DNA from: an uncultured Formosa sp.
GTDB taxonomy: Bacteria; Bacteroidota; Bacteroidia; Flavobacteriales; Flavobacteriaceae
Assembly: GCF_947500765.1 (NCBI RefSeq)
Contig: NZ_CANMTH010000001.1
Span: 62,001-126,000, forward strand
Direction: 5' to 3'
Length of the DNA: 64,000 nucleotides
This document shows positions 8,317 through 16,756 of this stretch, piece after piece (within the stretch, counting starts at the first letter, position 1; the number at the start of each line of letters is the position of its first letter). A program made the position numbers and the translations under genes. The notes under the pieces are model-generated. The model searched no databases. It worked only from the letters and a program-made list of their open reading frames with translations, and had not been told where the DNA came from.

Positions 8317-9570
8317 CTAAACAATCATACCTGCAGCAACAGTTTCATTTGTAGAATCATCTACTAAGATAATGCTGCCCGTAAAACGGTTTTCGCGATA
8401 TGTATCTACCATTAAAGGTTTTGTTGTTCTAATTTTCACTTTAGCAATATCGTTCATACTTAAACTATCATCGCCTTCAACTCGGTTTAAGCTTTCAATA
8501 TCAATTTTATAAACAACATCTTTTATCATTGCTTTTTGATCGTTAGACGTGTGTTTAATCGTATATTTTGCACGTGGTTTAGCCGGAGTATTGTTTAACC
8601 AACATAACATCACTTCTATATCTTGAGATGCTTCTGGCTTATTATTAGAACGCACAATCATATCCCCTCTTCCTATATCAATATCATCTTCTAATTGAAT
8701 AGATACAGATTGCGGTGCAAAGGCTTCTTTTAATTCCTGATCGTTTAAGTTTATAGCTTTAATTACAGAAGTAAATCCAGAAGGCATTACAGTAATTTCA
8801 TCGCCTACACGAAGTACACCACTTGCAACTCTACCTGCATAGCCACGATAATCTCTATGTGTATCGTTTTGTGGTCTAAGTACGGTTTGCACAGGAAAAC
8901 GTGCATCAACTTTATTTACATCACTACTAATATGCATGGTCTCTAACATATTTAACATAGGCGATCCTTGGTACCATGTCATATTTTCTGAACGATTTAC
9001 AACATTATCTCCATTTAAAGCACTCATAGGAATAAATCGAACATCTTTAATTAACATTTTAGATGAAATTTGCTCGAACTGAGATACAATATCGTTAAAA
9101 ACATCTTCAGAATAATCTACAAGATCCATTTTATTCACACACACAATAACATGTGGAATATTCAATAAAGATGCTATAAATGCATGGCGTTTTGTTTGTT
9201 CAATAACTCCATGTCTTGCATCTATTAATATAGTCGCTACATTAGCAGTAGAAGCTCCTGTTACCATATTTCTGGTATACTGAATATGTCCTGGAGTATC
9301 TGCTATAATGAATTTACGCTTCGGTGTTGTAAAATATCTATACGCAACATCTATTGTTATTCCTTGTTCACGCTCGTCTTTTAAACCGTCTGTAAACAAC
9401 GCTAAATCGACACCAGCGTGACCTCTTTTCTTACTCGTATTTTCAATAGCTTGTAACTGATCCTCAAAAATAGATTTTGAATCGTATAGTAAGCGACCAA
9501 TTAAGGTACTTTTTCCATCATCTACACTCCCTGCTGTTGTAAATCTTAATAATTGGTTATTATCTAACAT
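8317..9570 (-). CDS. cysN: Sulfate adenylyltransferase subunit 1 (GTPase)
   Basis: CysN is the GTP-hydrolysing subunit of ATP sulfurylase; with CysD it forms adenosine 5'-phosphosulfate from ATP and sulfate. The EF-Tu-like G domain is complete: AGSVDDGKSTLIGRL (P-loop), DTPGH (G3) and NKMD (G4). The beta-barrel domains follow. At 417 residues it is shorter than enterobacterial CysN but of normal build, with no fused CysC. It is the last gene of DUF2061-cysC-cysD-cysN and follows cysD by 33 bases. With no PAPS reductase nearby and a sulfotransferase 3 kb downstream, the likely purpose is PAPS supply for glycan sulfation, although a share in assimilation cannot be excluded. Confidence 0.96.
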   Translation of the reverse strand: MLDNNQLLRFTTAGSVDDGKSTLIGRLLYDSKSIFEDQLQAIENTSKKRGHAGVDLALFTDGLKDEREQGITIDVAYRYFTTPKRKFIIADTPGHIQYTRNMVTGASTANVATILIDARHGVIEQTKRHAFIASLLNIPHVIVCVNKMDLVDYSEDVFNDIVSQFEQISSKMLIKDVRFIPMSALNGDNVVNRSENMTWYQGSPMLNMLETMHISSDVNKVDARFPVQTVLRPQNDTHRDYRGYAGRVASGVLRVGDEITVMPSGFTSVIKAINLNDQELKEAFAPQSVSIQLEDDIDIGRGDMIVRSNNKPEASQDIEVMLCWLNNTPAKPRAKYTIKHTSNDQKAMIKDVVYKIDIESLNRVEGDDSLSMNDIAKVKIRTTKPLMVDTYRENRFTGSIILVDDSTNETVAAGMIV

Positions 9571-9603
9571 ATCTACGTATTCTAAAAATTATTATTTGTT
9601 GGT

Positions 9604-10515
9604 TTAAAAGTATCCTTGACGTTTTCTATCTTCCATGGCAGATTCTGATCGCTTATCGTCGCTTCTGTTTCCTCTTTCTGTTTGTCGCATTCCAGCAACT
9701 TCATCTGCGATCTTAGCTAATGTATCAGCATCAGATTCAATACCTCCAGTAATAGTAATATCTCCTAATGTTCTAAATCGTATTTTTTTTGTAACGACTT
9801 CTTCGTGATCTTCTAAAACTAAAAATTCTGAATTTGGAATCCATGCATCTTGTCTCCAAACTACTTCACGTTCATGCGCAAAGTATAAAGAAGGTATCGC
9901 AATATTTTCGCGCTTTATGTAATTCCAAACATCCATTTCTGTCCAGTTACTAATAGGAAATGCTCTAAAATGTTCGCCTTCAAAATATTTACCATTAAAA
10001 ATATTCCAAAGTTCTGGACGTTGATTTTTGGGATCCCACTGTCCGAAATCATCTCTATGAGAAAAGAAACGTTCTTTTGCTCTTGCTTTTTCTTCATCAC
10101 GACGTCCTCCACCAATAGCACAATCTACTTTATTTGATTCAATAGCATCTAAAAGTGTTGTAATTTGAAGTGCATTACGTGTAGCATTTTTACCTTTTTC
10201 TTCAGCAACTCTACCATCGTCTATCGATTCTTGCACAGAACCAACAATTAAGTTCACACCTAATTCTTTAATAATATCATCTCTAAATTGAATAGTTTCA
10301 GGAAAGTTATGCCCTGTATCTACATGCATTAAAGGAAAAGGTATTTTAGAAGGATAAAATGCTTTTTTAGCCAAATGGGTAATTACAATAGAATCTTTTC
10401 CTCCTGAAAATAAAATAACAGGATTTTGAAATTGAGCCCAAACTTCTCGTAAAACATAGATAGCCTCACTCTCTAATTCATCTAAATAATTTAAATAATA
10501 CTTATTACTACTCAT
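9604..10515 (-). CDS. cysD: Sulfate adenylyltransferase subunit 2
   Basis: CysD catalyses adenylation of sulfate in the ATP sulfurylase complex. The PP-loop motif is VILFSGGKDSIVITHLA near residue 35, followed by PLMHVDTGHNFPET. The C-terminal tail with RQTERGNRSDDKRSESAMED and the ending KRQGYF is the conserved CysD signature. The length, 303 residues, is normal. Its start overlaps the cysC stop by 8 bases, and cysN follows after 33 bases, so the three enzymes are made together. Confidence 0.97.
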   Translation of the reverse strand: MSSNKYYLNYLDELESEAIYVLREVWAQFQNPVILFSGGKDSIVITHLAKKAFYPSKIPFPLMHVDTGHNFPETIQFRDDIIKELGVNLIVGSVQESIDDGRVAEEKGKNATRNALQITTLLDAIESNKVDCAIGGGRRDEEKARAKERFFSHRDDFGQWDPKNQRPELWNIFNGKYFEGEHFRAFPISNWTEMDVWNYIKRENIAIPSLYFAHEREVVWRQDAWIPNSEFLVLEDHEEVVTKKIRFRTLGDITITGGIESDADTLAKIADEVAGMRQTERGNRSDDKRSESAMEDRKRQGYF

Positions 10516-11113
10516 TGCTCAATAATTTTAATTTAGGTAAAATATATTCTACTATTTTATTTGCTGCATCTTCTACAGATACCTCTTCTGTTTTTATTTC
10601 TATATCAGGGTTTTCTGGAGCCTCGTAAGGTGCCGAAATCCCTGTCATATTTTTTATTTCTCCTGCTCTTGCTTTCTTGTAAAGACCCTTTGTATCACGT
10701 CGTTCACATTCCTCAACACTTGTATTGATGTAAATTTCGACAAAATTATCATCCTTAACAATATTTTTAATGTTTAACCTATCTTTTTGGTAAGGTGAAA
10801 CAAAAGCGGCTAAAGTTACAACACCTGCATCTATCATTAAATTTGAAATTTCTGCAATTCTTCGGATGTTTTCGGTACGATCTTCTGGGGCAAAAGTTAA
10901 ATCGTTATTTATACCCTTTCTAATATTGTCACCGTCTAAGGTATAAGTTTTTATTCCTTTTTGAAATAATTTTTGCTCAACGACATTTGCTATTGTAGAT
11001 TTTCCAGAACCAGAAAGCCCTGTAAACCACATTAAAAACGAGTTATGCTGATTCTTTTTTTGTCTATCTCCTCGAGATATTTGATAATCGTGAGGTATAA
11101 TATTCTCTTTCAT
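10508..11113 (-). CDS. cysC: Adenylylsulfate (APS) kinase
   Basis: CysC phosphorylates APS to PAPS, the sulfate donor. At 201 residues it is a single-domain kinase. The P-loop is WFTGLSGSGKSTIAN near residue 34, followed by TLDGDNIRKGINNDL and the lid region DTKGLYKKARAGEIKNMTGI, both diagnostic for APS kinase. The gene overlaps the DUF2061 gene by 1 base and cysD by 8 bases. Because PAPS reductase is not seen in the window, its product is best explained as substrate for the sulfotransferase at 5028-5948. Confidence 0.97.
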   Translation of the reverse strand: MKENIIPHDYQISRGDRQKKNQHNSFLMWFTGLSGSGKSTIANVVEQKLFQKGIKTYTLDGDNIRKGINNDLTFAPEDRTENIRRIAEISNLMIDAGVVTLAAFVSPYQKDRLNIKNIVKDDNFVEIYINTSVEECERRDTKGLYKKARAGEIKNMTGISAPYEAPENPDIEIKTEEVSVEDAANKIVEYILPKLKLLSNE

Positions 11114-11532
11114 TATTCGTGAGTATGACGTTTATCTTTATCTAATCCGAAATTAATTTTATACCATGCTTTTTCATGTAAATAATAAAAAAACATTTTA
11201 GTAAGCACTTCTGCTCCACCAACTTTTAATCCAATCAATGGGTCTCCTGAGATTAACCAAGCTAATGTCATGGTATCCATTGTTCCAACAATACGCCAAG
11301 TTATCGTTTTAAAAATATGACGCTTGTTACTCTCTTCCAAATCGACTTTAAACCATACACGTTCGTGTAAATAATATAATATCGTTTTGGTTGTAATTTC
11401 GGCTAATCCAATTTTAAGACCTGTAAATGGATCTCCTGATATAAGCCACGACAATAATATGGTGTCTAAAGTACCGACAAATCGCCATGTAATAGCTTTA
11501 ACTATGTGCCTTTTATATGAAGTATCTTTCAT
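11113..11532 (-). CDS. Tandem DUF2061 membrane protein linked to PAPS genes
   Basis: A 139-residue protein made of two copies of the same ~60-residue unit. The first reads KRHIVKAITWRFVGTLDT, the second KRHIFKTITWRIVGTMDT; each continues with a SGDP turn and ends in YYLHE. This is the DUF2061 pattern of predicted small membrane proteins. The family often lies beside cysNDC-type genes, but its biochemical role is unknown to me. Here it is the first gene after an internal consensus promoter and overlaps cysC by one base, so it is co-made with the PAPS enzymes. A role in handling sulfate or PAPS at the membrane is a guess. Confidence 0.82.
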   Translation of the reverse strand: MKDTSYKRHIVKAITWRFVGTLDTILLSWLISGDPFTGLKIGLAEITTKTILYYLHERVWFKVDLEESNKRHIFKTITWRIVGTMDTMTLAWLISGDPLIGLKVGGAEVLTKMFFYYLHEKAWYKINFGLDKDKRHTHE

Positions 11533-11567
11533 TTATCTATAGACTGAGTGTCCTTATATGATTAAGA

Positions 11568-11597
11568 CAAAAATAAACATTTTTTCAACAAAAACAA
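11568..11597 (-). promoter_or_regulatory. Consensus promoter for DUF2061-cysC-cysD-cysN
   Basis: On the minus strand TTG, 19 bases, then TATTTTTG match the Bacteroidota primary sigma-factor promoter (TTG-N17-23-TAnnTTTG). It lies in the 70-base gap after cysQ, giving a leader of roughly 30 bases before the DUF2061 ATG. No terminator precedes it, so it acts as an internal promoter. Confidence 0.68.
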
Positions 11598-11602
11598 TTA
11601 TC

Positions 11603-12397
11603 CTATAGAGATACTAGGAAAAAAGGATTTAATAAATTCTCCTTGTTATATAATAAAGCCTGATCTGTTTCTTTAGAAATAACCTCAACACCAACTGCAT
11701 TACAAATAGCCTGACCTGCAGCAGTATCCCATTCCATAGTTGGTGCAAATCTAGGATATACGTCAGCGTTACCCTCGGCAACCAAACAGAATTTTAAAGA
11801 ACTTCCCTTAGAAACAATTTCAACTTCGCTTCCTTTTGCTTTTAAAGTATCGACAAAGTCAAGTGTATCTTGACTCATATGAGAACGACTTCCAACTACT
11901 TGAACCGGATTAGAATTTTCAGCCTTGGGTTGTAATGGTATAGCATGTTCTAAAATGTAATCTATAGACGTAATATGATCTTTCAATTCTACTTTAAAAC
12001 CTTCTTTATTCGTAACATCTGCATAGTATAATGTCTTCACTGATGGCACATAAATAACACCTAAAACAGGCTTTCCGTTAGTTACAAGCGCAATGTTAAC
12101 AGTAAACTCACCATTACGTTTTATAAATTCCTTAGTTCCGTCTACAGGGTCTACAATCCAGCATGTATCCCAAGTTTTTCGAATCTCATAATCAGTTTGT
12201 TTATTCTCTTCACTAATAATTGGAATTTCTGTAGGAATTAAAAATGAATTGATAATATCGTTCGCTTTTTTATCGGCTTCAGTTAACGGTGATTTATCAT
12301 CTTTTAACTCCACATTAAAAACGGTATCATACACTTGCATAATAACTTCTCCTGCTTTTAACGACGCCTCAATAGCGATTTTTAGATTTTCATTCAT
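11603..12397 (-). CDS. cysQ: 3'(2'),5'-bisphosphate nucleotidase
   Basis: CysQ hydrolyses 3'-phosphoadenosine 5'-phosphate (PAP), the product left after sulfate transfer, and so relieves product inhibition. The 264-residue protein has the inositol-monophosphatase fold with the metal sites SPLTEADKKAND, PIISEE and WIVDPVDGTKEFI, and the C-terminal PTMEWDTAAGQAI. It directly abuts rfbD and lies 70 bases before the DUF2061 gene. Its position between the rhamnose genes and the PAPS genes ties recycling to sulfation in this locus. Confidence 0.94.
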   Translation of the reverse strand: MNENLKIAIEASLKAGEVIMQVYDTVFNVELKDDKSPLTEADKKANDIINSFLIPTEIPIISEENKQTDYEIRKTWDTCWIVDPVDGTKEFIKRNGEFTVNIALVTNGKPVLGVIYVPSVKTLYYADVTNKEGFKVELKDHITSIDYILEHAIPLQPKAENSNPVQVVGSRSHMSQDTLDFVDTLKAKGSEVEIVSKGSSLKFCLVAEGNADVYPRFAPTMEWDTAAGQAICNAVGVEVISKETDQALLYNKENLLNPFFLVSL

Positions 12398-13246
12398 CTA
12401 TAAATTTTTAATAGCTTGTTTTAAACTTACTCTCCAATGTGGAATAGCGATTTTAAAAGCTTGTTTTATTTTTGATTTATCCATGACACTAAATTGCGGG
12501 CGTGCCGCTGGTGTTGGATACGCTTCTGTTTTAATAGGAAAAACTTTTGTTTTTGTATCTGCAATGTCAAAAATAGCATCTGCAAAATCATACCAACTTG
12601 CGACACCTTCATTACTGTAATGAAATAGTCCATATTTAGTACTATTATCATTTATAATATATAACATAACTGATGCTAAATCTGTTGCATAAGTAGGCGT
12701 ACCTATTTGGTCTGCCACTACGTTTAATTCAGGTCTCGTTTCTGCTAAACGTAACATGGTTTTCATGAAATTGTTTGCATGTTCTGAGTACAACCAAGAT
12801 GTTCTTAAGATAAAATAAGCATCTAAGTTTTCTTGAATTGCTTGTTCTCCTTCTAGCTTTGTTAATCCATATATTCCTAAAGGTTCAGCAACATCTGTTT
12901 CTGAATATAATGCAGATGATTTCCCATCAAACACAAAATCTGTAGACACATGAATTAACTTTACGTTATTTGCTTTACAAGCAATCGCTAAATGTTTAGC
13001 GCCATCTTTATTTATTTTTCGGGCTAAATCAACATCAGATTCGGCTTTATCAACTGCTGTATATGCAGCACAATTAATACACCAATCTATGTTATTATTT
13101 TGAAAAAAATCAGCAACATGTTGATGATTAGTAATGTCTAAATCTTCTGAGTCTGTATAAATAAATTGTAGATGCTTTTCATCTTTACTTACATCCTTAA
13201 TACAAGCAGCTAATTGTCCGTTTCCTCCGGTAACTAAAATTTTCAT
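12398..13246 (-). CDS. rfbD: dTDP-4-dehydrorhamnose reductase
   Basis: RfbD performs the last, NAD(P)H-dependent step to dTDP-L-rhamnose. The extended-SDR fold begins with ILVTGGNGQLAACIKD. Residues near 104-130 contain VSTDFVFDG, and YGLTKLEGE gives the catalytic Tyr-x3-Lys. The 282-residue length is usual. It overlaps rfbC by one base and abuts cysQ, placing rhamnose synthesis and sulfation in one transcript. Confidence 0.95.
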   Translation of the reverse strand: MKILVTGGNGQLAACIKDVSKDEKHLQFIYTDSEDLDITNHQHVADFFQNNNIDWCINCAAYTAVDKAESDVDLARKINKDGAKHLAIACKANNVKLIHVSTDFVFDGKSSALYSETDVAEPLGIYGLTKLEGEQAIQENLDAYFILRTSWLYSEHANNFMKTMLRLAETRPELNVVADQIGTPTYATDLASVMLYIINDNSTKYGLFHYSNEGVASWYDFADAIFDIADTKTKVFPIKTEAYPTPAARPQFSVMDKSKIKQAFKIAIPHWRVSLKQAIKNL

Positions 13247-13791
13247 TATAAGGTTGCGTTTTCAAGTGAAGGTGAAATTGTATCTTTTTCAGATATTAAC
13301 ATTTCGCTTTCATCAATTTGCCAATCAATATTTAAAGTCTTATCATTATAAATAATACTGCCTTCTGAAGCTTTGTTGTAAAAGTTATCACATTTATATG
13401 AAAAAATAGCTGTCTCGCTTAATACTACAAATCCATGAGCAAAACCACGAGGTACAAATAACTGTTTTTTATTATCTTCGGTTAAATTTACAGCTACGTA
13501 CTGACCAAAAGTTGGAGATCCTTTTCTAATATCTACAGCTACATCTAAAACTTCACCTTTAACCACACGAACTAACTTTGCTTGGGCATGTTCTCCTAAT
13601 TGATAGTGAAGCCCTCTTAAAACTCCTCTAGAAGAAAAAGACTCGTTGTCTTGTACAAAAGTAACGTCTAGTTTTGTTAACTCTTTAAATGTTTCGGCAT
13701 TATATGATTCTAAAAAATAGCCTCTTTTATCTCCAAAAACTTGTGGTTCTAAAATGAAACAATCTTTTAATTTAGTTTCTGTAACTATCAT
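13246..13791 (-). CDS. rfbC: dTDP-4-dehydrorhamnose 3,5-epimerase
   Basis: RfbC epimerises dTDP-4-keto-6-deoxyglucose at C3 and C5. The 181-residue cupin has the family segments GYFLESYNAETF, SRGVLRGLHYQ with the catalytic His, VVKGEVLDVAVDIRKGS and VPRGFAHGFVVLSE. It overlaps rfbA and rfbD by one base on either side, as expected for tightly coupled translation in the rfbBACD set. Confidence 0.97.
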   Translation of the reverse strand: MIVTETKLKDCFILEPQVFGDKRGYFLESYNAETFKELTKLDVTFVQDNESFSSRGVLRGLHYQLGEHAQAKLVRVVKGEVLDVAVDIRKGSPTFGQYVAVNLTEDNKKQLFVPRGFAHGFVVLSETAIFSYKCDNFYNKASEGSIIYNDKTLNIDWQIDESEMLISEKDTISPSLENATL

Positions 13792-14657
13792 TATTTTTTA
13801 CTTAAAAGTCCTTGTAAATTTCTTCCGTAACCACTCTTCATTAAAGGCGCAGCTAAAGCTTTAAATTGGTCTTCATTTATATATCCCATTTCAAACGCTG
13901 CAGCTTCAATAGAACCTATTTTTAAACCTTGACGTTCTTCTAAAACTTCAACAAATTGAGAGGCTTGCATTAAAGATTGAAACGTACCTGTATCTAACCA
14001 AGCAGTTCCTCTGTCTAGAATACTTACATTAAGATTTCCTTGTGCTAAGTATACTTTATTTACGTCTGTAATTTCTAATTCCCCTCTGTGACTAGGTACT
14101 ATATTTTTAGCAATATCTACAACTGTGTTATCATAAAAGTAAATACCTGGAACGGCATAATTAGATTTTGGATGTTCTGGTTTTTCTTCAATAGAAATAG
14201 CTTGTCCATTTTCATCAAAATCTACCACTCCATAACGTTCAGGATCATGAACACGGTACGCATAAATAATTCCTCCATCAGGATCATTATTAGCTTGTAA
14301 TAATTTAGCTAAACCTGTTCCGTAGAAAATATTATCTCCTAAAATTAAGGCTACTTTATCGTCTCCAATAAAATCTGCTCCAATAATAAAAGCTTCAGCT
14401 AAACCATTAGGAGCCTCTTGAACGGCATACTCGAATTTACATCCAAACTTTTTCCCATCACCTAATAAACCCTCAAATAATGGTAAATCTTTTGGTGTTG
14501 AAATAATTAAAATCTCATTTATACCAGCATACAATAAAGTTGACAACGGGTAATAAATCATTGGTTTATCGTAGATTGGCATTAATTGCTTGCTTACAGA
14601 TAATGTTAAAGGGTGTAGTCTGGTTCCTGACCCTCCTGCGAGAATAATTCCTTTCAT
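13791..14657 (-). CDS. rfbA: Glucose-1-phosphate thymidylyltransferase
   Basis: RfbA joins glucose-1-phosphate to dTTP, giving dTDP-glucose, the first step toward dTDP-rhamnose. [19 protein letters not shown] at the N-terminus is the nucleotidyltransferase signature, and [31 protein letters not shown] and [10 protein letters not shown] follow. The length of 288 residues is standard. It sits one base from rfbB and overlaps rfbC by one base. Confidence 0.97.
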   Translation of the reverse strand: MKGIILAGGSGTRLHPLTLSVSKQLMPIYDKPMIYYPLSTLLYAGINEILIISTPKDLPLFEGLLGDGKKFGCKFEYAVQEAPNGLAEAFIIGADFIGDDKVALILGDNIFYGTGLAKLLQANNDPDGGIIYAYRVHDPERYGVVDFDENGQAISIEEKPEHPKSNYAVPGIYFYDNTVVDIAKNIVPSHRGELEITDVNKVYLAQGNLNVSILDRGTAWLDTGTFQSLMQASQFVEVLEERQGLKIGSIEAAAFEMGYINEDQFKALAAPLMKSGYGRNLQGLLSKK

Positions 14658-14658
14658 G

Positions 14659-15678
14659 TTAACTTTTGTATTTATTGATATACCACTCTATTGTTTTCTT
14701 AATTCCTGTTTCAAAATTTTCATCAGCTTTCCAACCTAATTCATTTTCTAATTTTGTAGCATCGATTGCATAACGAAAATCATGTCCTGCACGGTCTTTT
14801 ACAAATGTAATCTGATCGGCATATGGCTTTTCTTTTGGATATATTCCGTCTAAAATACCACAAATGGTATTTACTATATACATGTTATCTCGTTCGTTTC
14901 TACCTCCAATATTGTAAGTTTCACCGAACTTTCCAGTTTTATATACTAAAGCTATTCCTTTACAGTGGTCTAAAACATATAACCAGTCGCGGATATTTTT
15001 ACCATCTCCATAAATTGGAATATCTTCTCCTGATAATGCTTTTCTTATAATTGTTGGAATTAATTTTTCATCGTGTTGTTTCGGTCCATAATTGTTAGAA
15101 CAGTTAGTCGTTAAAACATTCATCCCATAAGTATGAAAATAACTTCTTACAACAAAGTCTGAAGACGCCTTAGAAGCACTATATGGGCTATTTGGAGCAT
15201 ACGGTGTAGATTCTAAAAACAATCCTGTTTCTCCTAATGTACCATAAACTTCATCTGTAGAAATATGGTGGAACTTATTATTTTCACAACCTTCTTTAAA
15301 CTCAAAAGGGCCATTCATCCAAAATTTCTTAGCAACATCTATTAAATTAAATGTTCCAAAAATATTGGTTTGCATAAATGCATCTGGATTTTTTATAGAA
15401 TTATCTACATGAGATTCTGCAGCAAAATGGATTACTCCTGAAAATTTATATTTCTCGAATAATTCTTCAATTAAATTACGATCGCAAATATCACCTTCAA
15501 CAAAAGTATAATTTGGATTGTTTTCTACTTCAGATACGTTAGCGACATCTCCTGCATAAGTTAATTTATCTAGGTTTACGACATGAATATCATTGTTTTC
15601 TTCTAAAAAATACGGTACAAAGTTCGAGCCAATAAACCCTGCTCCTCCGGTTACTAAAATTGAAGTTTTATCCTTCAT
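14659..15678 (-). CDS. rfbB: dTDP-glucose 4,6-dehydratase
   Basis: RfbB converts dTDP-glucose to dTDP-4-keto-6-deoxyglucose. The NAD-binding motif is [13 protein letters not shown], the active-site strand is [13 protein letters not shown], and YSASKASSD holds the catalytic Tyr-x3-Lys. [10 protein letters not shown] is also typical. The length is 339 residues. The gene overlaps the Wzz-like gene by 11 bases and is one base from rfbA. Confidence 0.97.
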   Translation of the reverse strand: MKDKTSILVTGGAGFIGSNFVPYFLEENNDIHVVNLDKLTYAGDVANVSEVENNPNYTFVEGDICDRNLIEELFEKYKFSGVIHFAAESHVDNSIKNPDAFMQTNIFGTFNLIDVAKKFWMNGPFEFKEGCENNKFHHISTDEVYGTLGETGLFLESTPYAPNSPYSASKASSDFVVRSYFHTYGMNVLTTNCSNNYGPKQHDEKLIPTIIRKALSGEDIPIYGDGKNIRDWLYVLDHCKGIALVYKTGKFGETYNIGGRNERDNMYIVNTICGILDGIYPKEKPYADQITFVKDRAGHDFRYAIDATKLENELGWKADENFETGIKKTIEWYINKYKS

Positions 15679-16756
15679 AATTTTTTATAAATTTAATAAT
15701 TTTAGTTGCTAAAAATAGCACATACAATATAATGAATGCTAGTATTGGTAGTATTAAAATGTATTTTTCATGAATGACCGACACTTTATTACCAACAGTT
15801 TGAAACCTAGAAACGACATCGAAAAGCACATCTTCTTCTAAATTGTCTTTTTCTAATCGAACTAATTGAGCTTTTAATTCAACCTCTCTATTAAATAATT
15901 CAAATTCTTTAGTCACAGATTTATCTTTTTCAAAAGACAAACCATCTCCTATTGTCATTCCCTTTCTTGATTGTGATTGTGACTCAGCTTTTAAAACGGA
16001 AATATACACTTTTTGTAAAGAATCAATTTTAACTAAAGATGAATTTATATTTCCTTTTTCAATTTCATATAACTTATTCTTCTTATTCATTAAAGTTTGA
16101 GAATAGGTATTCTCAAAAGTTCTATTCAATCCTACTTCTAAATCTTGAAAAATATTATTTTTTACTGCATTAACTTTAATTTCATAGATTTTAGATGAAT
16201 AGATGTCTCTTCCTTCTAAATACTTTTGATATGAAAAACTATTTGCTGTGGCAGAATCAGTGGATTGTAAAAATTCTTCGTATTCTAAAACTAAATCAGA
16301 CTCTGTTTCTGGTCCAGCATTTACTTCAAACCCAATTATACTTTTTGCTATTAGAGTATCTATTTTAAATAGATTTGCTAGTCCTTTATAATTTTTATTT
16401 TCTAAAAGTGAATTGTAATAATTTACATTATTAATAAGCTGGAATTTAGAATCATAATAAGGTTTGACCAACATATTAGACGTATAAATTATTGGCTTCT
16501 TTTTATCTAAAAAATAGCCTAATACAGCAAAAATAATCATGATTACACCAATAATTTTAGCATACTGTACAATAGGTTTCAGAAAATAAATAATTCCTTT
16601 AAAAAGGTAAACAAATAGGCTTCCTATAAATTTAAAAAAATTAGAAAATCCTTTCCCTATATAATTAAACAATACAATTAAATCGACTTCATCTGTCGTA
16701 TTTTGTTGGTTTGTAGGTTGATTAGAGTTTGAATGCTCTGGTAAATTTGTGTTCAT
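15668..16756 (-). CDS. Wzz-like chain-length regulator (two-pass inner-membrane protein)
   Basis: A 362-residue protein with a hydrophilic N-terminal tail, an amphipathic/hydrophobic stretch near residues 35-65, a membrane segment (IIGVIMIIFAVLGYFLD, about 70-88), a long mostly helical periplasmic part, and a C-terminal membrane segment (YILILPILAFIILYVLFLAT). This two-helix topology with a large periplasmic domain is that of Wzz-type polysaccharide co-polymerases. The kinase domain and the usual Pro-rich motif are not obvious, so the assignment rests on topology and position next to rfbB. It would tune chain length of the glycan. Confidence 0.55.
   Translation of the reverse strand: MNTNLPEHSNSNQPTNQQNTTDEVDLIVLFNYIGKGFSNFFKFIGSLFVYLFKGIIYFLKPIVQYAKIIGVIMIIFAVLGYFLDKKKPIIYTSNMLVKPYYDSKFQLINNVNYYNSLLENKNYKGLANLFKIDTLIAKSIIGFEVNAGPETESDLVLEYEEFLQSTDSATANSFSYQKYLEGRDIYSSKIYEIKVNAVKNNIFQDLEVGLNRTFENTYSQTLMNKKNKLYEIEKGNINSSLVKIDSLQKVYISVLKAESQSQSRKGMTIGDGLSFEKDKSVTKEFELFNREVELKAQLVRLEKDNLEEDVLFDVVSRFQTVGNKVSVIHEKYILILPILAFIILYVLFLATKIIKFIKNYEG

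Noticed and set aside
12249-12620. Plus-strand ORF of 123 codons
   Set aside because: It is antisense to rfbD and cysQ, whose motifs are intact.
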